Below, piece by piece: positions 36,311 through 44,710 of a stretch of DNA of 64,000 bases. This DNA comes from SZUA-442 sp963792405 (GTDB lineage: Bacteria; Actinomycetota; Acidimicrobiia; Spongiisociales; UBA5794): NCBI GenBank assembly GCA_963792405.1, contig CAWBVU010000006.1, positions 310,001 through 374,000 on the forward strand, written 5' to 3'. Made by a program: the position numbers and the translations under genes. The notes under the pieces were generated by a model that made no database searches, was not told where the DNA came from, and saw nothing but the letters and a program-made list of their open reading frames with translations. Position 1 is the stretch's first letter, and every line of letters begins with the position of its first letter.

Positions 36311-37681
36311 GTTCGGAGCGGGCCTGTCTGCGGTCGTGGTGTCGTGTGTGATGGTGGGTGGGGTGTGGGTGTCGCCTGCGGGTGCGGTTGATGGTGTGGT
36401 TGATGGTGTGGGTGTGGTGGATTCGGGTTCGGGGATGTGGTTCCTCCGTGATCCGGTGTCGGGGTCCACGACGTCGTTCTTCTTCGGGGATCCCGGTGAT
36501 GTGCCGTTCGTGGGGGACTGGGATTGTGACGGTGTGGACACGCCGGGGTTGTATCGCCAGTCCGACGGGTACGTGTATCTGCGGAATGCGAACACCCAGG
36601 GTGTGGCGGATCGGTCGTTCTTCTTCGGTGATCCCGGTGATGTGCCGTTGGTGGGTGACTTCGATGGGGATGGGTGTGACACGGTGTCGATCTATCGGCC
36701 GTCGAGTCACCGGTTCTTCGTCATCAATGCGTTGGGTGCCGATGATGGCGGGTTGGGGGCTGCGGAGTTCTCGTTCGAGTTCGGGAACCCGGGTGACACC
36801 CCGTTCGTGGGTGACTTCGATGGTGACGGTGTGGACACGGTGGGGTTGCATCGGGTGTCGAGTGGTCTGGTGTACTTCCGCAACACGCTCACGACCGGGG
36901 GGCCGACGCCGAGTTCGTCTATGGGGATCCGGGTGATCGGGTGTTCGCAGGGCGGTGGACCGGGACCCACACGGTGGACACGGTGGGCCTGTTCCGACCC
37001 TCCGAGGGCGGCTTCTACCTCAACCATGTCAACGCCGCGGGCAACGCCGATGACGACTTCCTCTACGGCAACACCTCCACGGTCCCCGTCACCGGCCACT
37101 TCGGCATCCTCCCAGGCGGTGACGTGCCACCCCCGGGCAACCCGGAGGAGCCGCCGCTCGCCACGGGCCCGGTGCTCGCTGTCGGGGATTCCGTGATGCT
37201 CGGCGTCGCGTGTGAGCCGGACCGGAGCCCCTGCCTCGGCGGGTCCTGGAACCTGGAGCTCCAGATCCCCGATCTCCACTCGGATGCCGCGGTCAGTCGC
37301 GGCTACGGCGCCGCACCAGGCGTCATCAGGGACTGGATGGGCCGCGGCAACGATCCCGCCGTCATCGTGATCCACCTCGGCACGAACGGTGCGCCCTCGG
37401 CGGGCCAGATCGACGCGGTGATGGACGCTGCGGGATCCGAACGGAGGGTCCTGCTCGTCACGGTGAAGCAGACCAACACGGCCAACCAGAACACGGCCAA
37501 TGCCCGCATCAAGGAGGGTGTGGCCAGGCACCCCAACGCCGAGCTCGTCGACTGGTACGCCGTGGCGACGGCGAACCTGAACATGTCGGCCATCGATCCG
37601 AACTACGGCGCCCACCTGTGGTCGGAGTCGGCGCGGCAGGTCTACGTCGAGATGATCGAGGACGCCATCTACGCGCCCTGA
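36303..37681 (+). pseudogene. Secreted beta-propeller/SGNH-hydrolase-like protein, copy 1 (apparent frameshift)
   Basis: A GTG start at 36303 gives a signal peptide (SAVVVSCVMVGGVWVSPAGA) and three to four propeller modules of the form F-F-G-D-P-G-D-V-P-x-x-G-D-x-D-x-D-G. At a run of six G (36897-36902) the propeller continues in another frame (ADAEFVYGDPGDRVFAGRW...). That frame leads to a C-terminal SGNH-like domain with block I V-G-D-S-V-M (about 37181-37198), I-H-L-G-T-N-G and a final D-P-N-Y-G-A-H-L; it stops at 37681. One extra G would restore a continuous protein. The D-to-H spacing is wider than the canonical D-x-x-H. The 5' 0.79 kb is nearly identical to copy 2. It could be decayed, phase-variable or a consensus error. 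Confidence 0.72.
36328..37119 (+). repeat. Left arm of a 0.79-kb inverted repeat
   Basis: These 792 bp match the reverse complement of 38263-39056 almost base for base. I counted only a few substitutions (for example GTG/GCG in the linker, CGC/CGT, CCC/GCC) plus a 2-nt length difference at the frameshift patch. The arm covers the signal-peptide end and the propeller of copy 1. Confidence 0.9.
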
Positions 37682-37691
37682 GAGGCGCCGA

Positions 37692-39096
37692 TCACTGGAG
37701 CCCGAACGCCCTCGCCATCGACGCGACCATCAGGCGCGCACCCGCAGGGTTCAGGTGGATCAGGTCGTAGGTCCATCCGGGGCCGGACGACACCGTCCTC
37801 CAATCGGTGAGCACCAGGTCGTCGTACGTCGCGTCGAGGATGGCGAGGCGCTCGTTGACGTACGGCAGATAGAACCCGAACCGGTGGTTCTGGTCGATCT
37901 GCTGTGCCGTGACGATCGCCTCTGGCGACGGTTCGCGTAGGGTCACCCATGCGATGGACCTTGCGCCCCTGGCGCGCACCAGTTCGAGCACGGCTTCGGC
38001 CTCGCGGTCGAACTTGGCCGCATAGACGTCGAACCGCTCGCGATCGCGCAACCAGATGGAGTTGTACCCGATGGCGAGGATCACGTGCGGGGCCACCTTC
38101 TTCCCCGCGGGGAAGAAGGTCGACTCGATCTGGTGCAGCATCACGGCGGGCTTGCCCATGACCTCGATGTCCCAGCCGGGGAAGCCGTCACCGAAGTACC
38201 GCTCGGCCCCCAGGACGACCGAGTCCGTGATGATCGTCACCGCGGACGGGGGACCGGGATCGCCGCCGGGGAGGGTGCCGAAGTGGCCGGTGACGGGCAC
38301 CGTGGAGGTGTTGCCGTAGAGGAAGTCGTCATCGGCGTTGCCCGCGGCGTTGACATGGTTGAGGTAGAAGCCGCCCTCGGAGGGTCGGAACAGGCCCACC
38401 GTGTCCACCGTGTGGGTCCCGGTCCACCGCCCTGCGAACACCCGATCACCCGGATCCCCATAGACGAACTCGGCGTCGGCCACTCCCGCTCGTGAGCGTG
38501 TTACGGAAGTACACCAGACCACTCGACACCCGATGCAACCCCACCGTGTCCACACCGTCACCATCGAAGTCACCCACGAACGGGGTGTCACCCGGGTTCC
38601 CGAACTCGAACGAGAACTCCGCAGCCCCCAACCCGCCATCATCGGCACCCAACGCATTGATGACGAAGAACCGGTGACTCGACGGCCGATAGATCGACAC
38701 CGTGTCACACCCATCCCCATCGAAGTCACCCACCAACGGCACATCACCGGGATCACCGAAGAAGAACGACCGATCCGCCACACCCTGGGTGTTCGCATTC
38801 CGCAGATACACGTACCCGTCGGACTGGCGATACAACCCCGGCGTGTCCACACCGTCACAATCCCAGTCCCCCACGAACGGCACATCACCGGGATCCCCGA
38901 AGAAGAACGACGTCGTGGACCCCGACACCGGATCACGGAGGAACCACATCCCCGAACCCGAATCCACCACACCCACACCATCAACCGCACCATCAACCGC
39001 ACCCGCAGGCGACACCCACACCCCACCCACCATCACACACGACACCACGACCGCAGTCACTGCAGATGTGACGCTGCCACGCATGAACGAACGCAT
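37692..39096 (-). pseudogene. Secreted beta-propeller/SGNH-hydrolase-like protein, copy 2 (apparent frameshift)
   Basis: ATG 39096 overlaps the stop of the upstream glycosyltransferase (TGATG). The signal peptide and propeller are essentially those of copy 1. At 38481-38490 the first frame runs off (to a stop at 38446), and the propeller resumes in another frame that reaches 37692. The patch is 10 nt where 9 are needed, so one base too many, whereas copy 1 is one base short at the same site. The C-terminal SGNH-like domain differs from copy 1. It has T-D-S-V-V-L-G-A at block I (Thr replacing the usual Gly), A-I-G-Y-N-S-I-W, and a canonical D-L-I-H-L-N-P-A-G end. It converges on copy 1 with a 10-bp gap. 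Confidence 0.72.
38263..39056 (-). repeat. Right arm of a 0.79-kb inverted repeat
   Basis: These 794 bp are the inverted partner of 36328-37119. The 1143 bp between the arms (37120-38262) are unique and contain the two different SGNH C-terminal domains in convergent orientation. Confidence 0.9.
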
Positions 39097-40091
39097 CACG
39101 GTGCCACCCTCGTGAAGCGGCTCCACGCCGCGGCGCCATCCCGGTCGATCCGGTCCAGTGCCACGTTCGCGAGCGCGACGGCACGGTCGGCGTGTTCGAG
39201 CAGCGTCGATGCAGCCTCGGCGATCGCCGTCGGGTCGTCTGCCTGATCGACCGTCGTCAGCGAGTACAGCTCAGGATCTCCCCTGAAGAGATCGGACGTA
39301 CGCGACATGAGGCACGGGACACCGAGCCGGTACGACTCCATGGGCATCATCGGATGGCACTCGGACAGCGTCACGTTGAGCGTGATGTCCATCGAGGCCA
39401 TCACGGGGAGGAACTCATCGGGAGCCAGCTCGCCGTGGACCACGAGGCCGCCCGCATCGAGGTAGGGCACCATCGGGTCCGCCATGACGTGAGGGGTCCA
39501 TCCGCAGGTGAGAACGGCCAGCACCTGGGTCGTGACGTTCTTGCGCCACATGGGATGCAGGAACACCCCCGCATCGATCCCCTCCCCCTTCGACACGGGC
39601 GACACGTCGCCGACACCCGGGACCCGGTTCGGCACGTGGTGGATCTCGTGGCCGAGGGAGGCGAACGGGCCCCGCAGACCCGCCTTGACCACCCCGAGGC
39701 GGGCGATGACACCCTGTTGGTGGAGCGCCAGCATCTCGCCGAACGCCTCCGCCTCACCCCCGTCGACACCGTGTTGGGCCGGCGAGGAGTGCGAGACGGC
39801 GAGCACCGAGATACCCGCCGCTCGCGCAGCCCGCGCAAACGCCTGCGCACCCTGCGGCCACCCCTGGATCACCACCGTCGCCACGCCTGCCGCGGCGATC
39901 TCGTCGAGATGGGCGATCAGGGTGGAGAGATCGGGGGTCTCGAGCACCGGATCACCGAAGGCGAGCGCGGATGAACGCACCCCCCGCCATTGCGGATGGC
40001 AGACCTGCAGCACGCCGTCCGGCACCTCCGGGAGCACGAGCGAGCCAACCTCCGGCCCGGGTTCGTCACGGTCGCGTAGGAAGCGCATCAT
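39096..40091 (-). CDS. Glycosyltransferase-like protein (GT-B fold)
   Basis: This 331-residue protein lacks a full N-terminal GT-B domain but has the donor-side features: SMDITLNVTLSECHPMMPMESYRLGVPCL, which is the E-x7-E-like region of family 4 transferases. Between about 60 and 130 it has a Rossmann-like half. An unusual feature is the lack of the usual G-G/K-G loop near the N-terminus. ATG 40091 overlaps the wecB stop, and its own stop overlaps the start of propeller-SGNH copy 2, so the order is wecB-like, transferase, surface protein in one operon. Confidence 0.72.
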   Translation of the reverse strand: MMRFLRDRDEPGPEVGSLVLPEVPDGVLQVCHPQWRGVRSSALAFGDPVLETPDLSTLIAHLDEIAAAGVATVVIQGWPQGAQAFARAARAAGISVLAVSHSSPAQHGVDGGEAEAFGEMLALHQQGVIARLGVVKAGLRGPFASLGHEIHHVPNRVPGVGDVSPVSKGEGIDAGVFLHPMWRKNVTTQVLAVLTCGWTPHVMADPMVPYLDAGGLVVHGELAPDEFLPVMASMDITLNVTLSECHPMMPMESYRLGVPCLMSRTSDLFRGDPELYSLTTVDQADDPTAIAEAASTLLEHADRAVALANVALDRIDRDGAAAWSRFTRVAP

Positions 40092-41197
40092 GGGGCCGTG
40101 GCGACGAGCCGTCGTATGGCGTCGACGATGTGCCCGGGCGACCGGGCATCGCCGAAGGGGCTCGGGAGCTCCAGCAGCTCGGTGCGTCGCATGGCGGCGC
40201 CGTCGAGTTCGGCCGCCAGGATGCCTGCGAGGTCGGGTCCCGGCTCGGCCCTTCGCACGAAGGTGCCCTCGACCTCCTGACGCTCCGTCGACCGTCGCAC
40301 GACCACGGACGGCCGCTTGTAGGCCGAGACCTCCTCCTGGATACCGCCGGAGTCGGAGACGATCAGCTTCGCCTGCGCGCCCAGGCCGATGAAGTCCCTG
40401 TACCCGATGGGGTCGACGATGAGGATCCGCGAGGCGAGCTCCCCGAGTCCGAACGCGTCGATCCGGGCCTGGGTGCGGGGGTGGAGTGGCAACAGCACGG
40501 GGGCGTCGAGGTCCCCGAGCGCCGTCAGGATCGACGCGAGGGTGTCGGGCGTGTCGACGTTCTCCGGGCGGTGGAAGGTGGACAGCACGTACTCGTCCGG
40601 CACGACTCCGTACCGTGCAGCAAGGACGTCGCGCTCGGCCCGGGTCGGGAGGAGCCGCTCGACGGCCTCGATCACCGGATTGCCGGTGAGGACGACCCGA
40701 TCACCGGAGATGCCCTCGGCGGCGAGGTTCTCGACGTTGAGCTTCGTGGCGGCAAGGCAGAGGTCGCTCAGGTGGTCGGCGATCACCCTGTTGTGCTCCT
40801 CCGGCATGCGACGATCGAACGAGCGCAACCCCGCCTCCACATGGGCGAGGGGGATCTCGCTCGCATTCGCGGCGAGTGCGCCTGCCGTGACCGCGTTGGT
40901 GTCACCCTGGACGACCACGGCGACAGGCTCGATCTTCCGGAACAGGGTGTCCAACTCCGCCGTCGCGAGGCCGATCTGCTCGCCCCTCGTCCGCCCCCCG
41001 ATGCCCACCATCGTGTCGGGCTCACGCATGCCGAACTCTGAGAAGAAGCTCGACGAGAGGTTCGCATCGAAGTGCTGGCCGGTGTGGACCACGTGGGCGT
41101 CGTCACCGAGCAACTCGACGATCTTGGCCAGCTTGATGATCTCCGGGCGCGTCCCGAGGACGACCGCGATCGGCCCATGGGCTGTGGGGGGTGGCAT
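40088..41197 (-). CDS. wecB: UDP-N-acetylglucosamine 2-epimerase family (WecB/WbpI-like)
   Basis: This 369-residue non-hydrolysing epimerase has GTRPEIIKLAKIVELL, TGQHFD, VVVQGDTNAVTAGALAA, HVEAGLRSFDRRMPEEHNR and SDSGGIQEEVSAYKRPSVVVRRSTERQE, the family's substrate-binding blocks. WecB turns UDP-GlcNAc into UDP-ManNAc; the related WbpI acts on UDP-2,3-diacetamido-2,3-dideoxy-glucuronate. Because WbpB/D/E-like genes lie 7-11 kb away, a WbpI-type role is possible. The divergent GT2 gene at 41231 shares the short promoter gap. Confidence 0.9.
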   Translation of the reverse strand: MPPPTAHGPIAVVLGTRPEIIKLAKIVELLGDDAHVVHTGQHFDANLSSSFFSEFGMREPDTMVGIGGRTRGEQIGLATAELDTLFRKIEPVAVVVQGDTNAVTAGALAANASEIPLAHVEAGLRSFDRRMPEEHNRVIADHLSDLCLAATKLNVENLAAEGISGDRVVLTGNPVIEAVERLLPTRAERDVLAARYGVVPDEYVLSTFHRPENVDTPDTLASILTALGDLDAPVLLPLHPRTQARIDAFGLGELASRILIVDPIGYRDFIGLGAQAKLIVSDSGGIQEEVSAYKRPSVVVRRSTERQEVEGTFVRRAEPGPDLAGILAAELDGAAMRRTELLELPSPFGDARSPGHIVDAIRRLVATAP

Positions 41198-41218
41198 CTG
41201 CTGATCGGCTCCGCTGGC

Positions 41219-41224
41219 TACGCT
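41219..41224 (+). promoter_or_regulatory. TACGCT -10 box, leaderless start of the GT2 gene
   Basis: TACGCT is followed by 6 nt and the ATG at 41231, in the gap shared with the divergent epimerase gene. Confidence 0.5.
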
Positions 41225-41230
41225 CGCCGC

Positions 41231-42388
41231 ATGTTACGAGTCCTCCTCTGGTTGGGGCAGCTTCTGCTCGTCGCGCCCAGCCTCTACGAATCCGTCGTGA
41301 GCCTCTGGGGCCTGCGCACGCCCCCGTCGCCGGCGGCTCGCTCGCCGCGGATGCGCATGCGTGTGGTCGTCGCCGCCCACGACGAGGAGGCCGTCGTCGA
41401 GGGCATCGCCACCGACCTCGCGGCACAGGACTACCCGCCCGACCTCCTCGACGCCTGGGTGATCGCCGATCGGTGTACCGACGACACGTCGTCGCGAGCC
41501 TCGCTCCATGTCAATGTCGCAGAGCGGACCGTCGGCGAGGGCGGCAAGGGAGCGGCAATCGCCTGGTACCTCGCCGAGCGCCCGCTCCAGCCCGATGAGG
41601 CGCTCGTGGTGCTCGATGCGGACAACCGGGTGGATCCGACGTTCGTGTCCTCGGTGGCCGCCGCGCTCGAAGACGGGCATCCGGCGGTGCAGACCTACCT
41701 GGACGTCGAGAATCCCGACGCATCGGTCCTCACGATGGCCAGTGCGCTCACGTACTGGGCGTCGAACCGCTCGGTCGAGCTCGCACGGTCGAACCTCGGG
41801 TGGTCGTGTGACCTCGGTGGGACGGGGATGGCCGTGACCGCAACGGCCCTCTCGGACGCAGGGGGGTTCACCGACGATCTCACCGACGACCTCGCATTGA
41901 ACATCCGGCTCAACCTCGCAGGGCACCGGACCCTCTGGCTGCACCGCACCCACGTCAGGGACGAGAAGCCGGACCGCACGGACACCGCGGTGACGCAGCG
42001 GGCGCGATGGGCGAAGGGGAAGTCGATCGTGCGGCGAACCTATGGGACGACGCTGCTGCGCCGTGCCGTCGTGGACCGCCAACCCGCCCTCTTCGACCTT
42101 GCGATGCGGCTCTACAACCCCGGTCGATCGTTCCTTGCCCTCGTTCTCGTCGTGCTGACGGTGCTGGCGATCGCCTTCCCGTCGTCGGGGCTGTGGCCGG
42201 CGTGGGTGCTCGGCGGGATGGCCATGGTGGTGATCGGCCTACCGCTGGTGTTCCTGGTCATCGACCGGGTCCCCGGCAGATACCTGGTCCGCTACCCGTA
42301 CGTGGTCGTCATCGCCCTGCTCTGGCTGCCGATCCGGATCGCCGCCCGATTCGTCGGCGGGTGGCGCCGCACCCCGCACGGCGGCTGA
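41231..42388 (+). CDS. Membrane-associated glycosyltransferase family 2
   Basis: This 385-residue GT-A protein starts with a membrane helix (LRVLLWLGQLLLVAPSLYESVV). The catalytic domain has VVVAAHDEEAVV, WVIADRCTDDTSS, the metal-binding V-L-D-A-D-N, and the Q-x-x-R-W-like T-Q-R-A-R-W-A-K-G. Three C-terminal membrane helices follow at about 300-370. This topology resembles processive or polyprenyl-phosphate-linked transferases. ATG 41231 is supported by a TACGCT box 6 nt upstream; a longer frame to 41072 overlaps the divergent gene. Its 3' end overlaps the convergent gene by about 150 bp. Confidence 0.88.
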   Translation: MLRVLLWLGQLLLVAPSLYESVVSLWGLRTPPSPAARSPRMRMRVVVAAHDEEAVVEGIATDLAAQDYPPDLLDAWVIADRCTDDTSSRASLHVNVAERTVGEGGKGAAIAWYLAERPLQPDEALVVLDADNRVDPTFVSSVAAALEDGHPAVQTYLDVENPDASVLTMASALTYWASNRSVELARSNLGWSCDLGGTGMAVTATALSDAGGFTDDLTDDLALNIRLNLAGHRTLWLHRTHVRDEKPDRTDTAVTQRARWAKGKSIVRRTYGTTLLRRAVVDRQPALFDLAMRLYNPGRSFLALVLVVLTVLAIAFPSSGLWPAWVLGGMAMVVIGLPLVFLVIDRVPGRYLVRYPYVVVIALLWLPIRIAARFVGGWRRTPHGG

Positions 42389-43762
42389 GCCCGTCCCCGG
42401 GCCCCCGAGCCGCGCCCTCGTCGGATCGGCGATGAGGTACCACCAGGGCAGCGTGGCCAACGAGATCAGGTACATGCCGTAGGCATATCGGAACTCGTGG
42501 GCGGGCGAGGTCGCGTACACGTTGGCCAGGTGGATGACGAAGAACGCGGCAACCCACAGCAGGGGGCGCAGTGGCCTCCTCCAGCCGACGAAGCCGAAGG
42601 TCACGAGTGCCGCGAGCACGGAGATGGCGGGGCGCCACGTCAACCACTCGATCTCGGACTGCTCCGCCACCTTGTAGGCCCACAGCGTCACGTCGTACGC
42701 ACGGTCCGAGATCGGTGCTCGCGCCAGGCCGAGGGTGTTGGGCCAGATGTCGAACGGGGGTCGGTGAACGAACGTGTCGGTGCGGTTGAACGGTGACACG
42801 AGGTACTCGCCCGCGCACCATCGATGCCCGAGCACGGTCATGGGTGACGCGAGCGCCGCCCTCACGACGAGCCCGCGGTACGACGCCGGGTCGTCCCTGA
42901 TGACCTGGTTGTCGTACAGGGGGCTGAACAACAGCGGCGTGGAGTCGCCGCACGCATAGAGCTCCTCGTAGACGGGGGTCGGGGCGACGGCCGAGACGAG
43001 GTCGAGGTCCGACGCCGAGAGCGCATCCCGATCGTGGACGACCACGGCCGCGACATCCGGCATGAACACCTGGGCGGGCTCGATGGGTTGGTCGACCACG
43101 GGCAGCGTCGCCATGAGCACGATGGGGACGAAGGATCCCACGGCCAGCATCGCTCCCGCCAGGACGAGGAGGCCCTTCCACGACCTCCGGAAGCCGATGG
43201 CGAGGGCGAACGCGAACGCAACGGCGGTGAGCCTCCCGTTCGCCCTGAACGCCCACATGATGCCGAGGGCGAGGCCGAGGCGCCCCGGCCCCCACCACGA
43301 CGTCCAGAACACCGTTCGATCGCGGGCCATCAGCATGAGCTCGGAGGCGACCCACAGCATCGCCAGCGAGAAGGGAACGTCCTTCCAGATCGTGACGGTC
43401 ATCGCGCCGGTCATGGGCAGGATCGCGATGAGCCAGACGGCCGCCACCGCCAGTGGCACGATCACCCCGATCTGGACGAGCCGCCGTGCCACCACGGCGA
43501 GCAGGACGGTCGTTGCGACCACGTGCACGAGCGTGACGGCCGAGGGCGACGCCCACACCGATGAGATCAGCCAGAGCGCCGCCGTGTGCGCGATCGGGTG
43601 GGAGTTGACGAAGTCGAACGTCAACGCCTGGTTCCACTGGTCGATCGAGTCGCTGCTCATGATCGCCGGCGCCCACCCTGCCCACCACACGAGGAGTGGG
43701 ACGCCGGCGAGCGCTCCGAGCATCGTGGCGCGGGATTCCGGGGATCGGGGGACGATTGTCAC
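42239..43762 (-). CDS. Polytopic membrane protein, GT-C/DUF6020-like
   Basis: This 507-residue protein has about ten hydrophobic segments and the motif T-V-T-I-W-K-D-V-P-F-S (around residue 115), found in GT-C-like membrane transferases that use polyprenyl-phosphate sugars. The GTG at 43762 is chosen because TAGCAT ends 7 nt upstream; ATG 43771 and an earlier ATG at 43846 are alternatives. The last 50 residues after WWYLIADPTRARLGGPG are hydrophilic. They are encoded antisense to the end of the GT2 gene and may be an accident of the high-GC overlap. A substrate cannot be assigned. Confidence 0.75.
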   Translation of the reverse strand: MTIVPRSPESRATMLGALAGVPLLVWWAGWAPAIMSSDSIDQWNQALTFDFVNSHPIAHTAALWLISSVWASPSAVTLVHVVATTVLLAVVARRLVQIGVIVPLAVAAVWLIAILPMTGAMTVTIWKDVPFSLAMLWVASELMLMARDRTVFWTSWWGPGRLGLALGIMWAFRANGRLTAVAFAFALAIGFRRSWKGLLVLAGAMLAVGSFVPIVLMATLPVVDQPIEPAQVFMPDVAAVVVHDRDALSASDLDLVSAVAPTPVYEELYACGDSTPLLFSPLYDNQVIRDDPASYRGLVVRAALASPMTVLGHRWCAGEYLVSPFNRTDTFVHRPPFDIWPNTLGLARAPISDRAYDVTLWAYKVAEQSEIEWLTWRPAISVLAALVTFGFVGWRRPLRPLLWVAAFFVIHLANVYATSPAHEFRYAYGMYLISLATLPWWYLIADPTRARLGGPGTGSAAVRGAAPPADESGGDPDRQPEQGDDDHVRVADQVSAGDPVDDQEHQR

Positions 43763-43769
43763 GTCGTGC

Positions 43770-43775
43770 ATGCTA
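43770..43775 (-). promoter_or_regulatory. TAGCAT -10 box, leaderless start of the GT-C-like gene
   Basis: TAGCAT on the minus strand is followed by 7 nt and GTG 43762. It overlaps the in-frame ATG at 43771, which makes that upstream ATG unlikely. Confidence 0.45.
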
Positions 43776-43827
43776 CGGCGGCATCCGGCTCCGACCTCGC
43801 GATGATGACGACTCCGAGCCATCGTCG

Positions 43828-43833
43828 GTATCC
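43828..43833 (+). promoter_or_regulatory. Possible TATCCT -10 box for the ABC exporter operon
   Basis: TATCCT would start transcription near 43840, giving a leader of about 43 nt that carries GGGGGA before the TTG start at 43883. Confidence 0.35.
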
Positions 43834-43882
43834 TGCCGACCGGCATGCATCCCGCACTCGCCGGACCTCCCCGGGGGACCCC

Positions 43883-44710
43883 TTGACCACCGACTACTAC
43901 GACTCAGATATGGCGCGCAAGCCGCTCGCCTCGGAGGTGTCGAACCTCTGGGCGCATCGCGGCCTGATCAAGCTGATCGTGCAGCGCGATCTGACGGTGA
44001 GGTACAAGCGTTCGACGCTGGGCGTGTGGTGGACCCTCCTGAACCCCCTGCTCACGACCGGCGTCATGTGGATCGTGTTCGGCAACTTCTTCCGCTTCGA
44101 GATCCCAGGCGACACGCCCTACATCGTGTACCTCCTCTCCGGCATCCTCCTCATCACCTACTTCTCCCAGGCGGTGATGGCGTCCGGGGCCGCCATCGTC
44201 GGGAGCGCGGGGATCCTCACCAAGGTCTACGTGCCGCCCGAGGTGTTCTCGGTGGCCGCCGCGGTGGCGGCAGCGGTGAACTTCATGATCAGCCTGGGAG
44301 TCCTCCTCGTGATCCAGGTTGCAACCGGTGTCGGCATCCCGTGGACCGTGATCTTCGTCCCCGTCGTCGTCATCGCGTTGCTCGCCCTCACCGCGGGCCT
44401 CGGGCTCATCATCGCCTCCGCCGCCGTGCACTTCTTCGACGTGCTCGACCTCACGGCCGTGCTGATCCAGTTGACGAGCTACCTGACGCCGACGTTCTAC
44501 CCGATCAGCATCGTCCCCGAGGGCTTCCAGTGGATGATCAAGGTCAATCCCCTGTATTCGTACCTCACGGTGTTTCGCTCCGTCGTCTACGGAGACGCGG
44601 GGGCCGAGTGGTGGATGTGGACGTACATGGGTCTCTCATCGGTCCTCGTGTTGATCGTCGGGGTCTACATCTTCTCCAAGAGCTGGCGGCGACTCGTGGT
44701 GCTGCTGTGA
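43883..44710 (+). CDS. wzm: ABC transporter permease for polysaccharide export (Wzm/TagG-like)
   Basis: This 275-residue ABC-2 type permease has six membrane helices after the amphipathic motif LIVQRDLTVRYKRSTLGVWWTLLNPLL, the standard entry to Wzm/TagG/RfbA permeases. With the ATPase encoded next, it would export a lipid-linked polysaccharide or teichoic-acid-like polymer across the cytoplasmic membrane. TTG 43883 is preferred because the protein then begins (M)TTDYYDSDMARKP, a familiar start in this family, and GGGGGA lies upstream. ATG 43910 is an alternative. The stop overlaps the ATPase start. Confidence 0.9.
   Translation: MTTDYYDSDMARKPLASEVSNLWAHRGLIKLIVQRDLTVRYKRSTLGVWWTLLNPLLTTGVMWIVFGNFFRFEIPGDTPYIVYLLSGILLITYFSQAVMASGAAIVGSAGILTKVYVPPEVFSVAAAVAAAVNFMISLGVLLVIQVATGVGIPWTVIFVPVVVIALLALTAGLGLIIASAAVHFFDVLDLTAVLIQLTSYLTPTFYPISIVPEGFQWMIKVNPLYSYLTVFRSVVYGDAGAEWWMWTYMGLSSVLVLIVGVYIFSKSWRRLVVLL

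Noticed and set aside
36389..36424. Short tandem repeat GTTGATGGTGTG as a regulatory iteron
   Set aside because: It encodes the V-D-G-x linker after the signal peptide, in frame in both copies, so it is a coding repeat.
36891..36910. Programmed ribosomal frameshift at the six-G run of propeller copy 1
   Set aside because: Copy 2 needs a shift in the other direction at the same place and has no matching slippery run, so a conserved recoding signal is not supported.
36303..39096. Transposon or IS element flanked by inverted repeats
   Set aside because: The arms are coding sequence of secreted propeller proteins, the interior holds SGNH domains, and no transposase or target duplication is seen.
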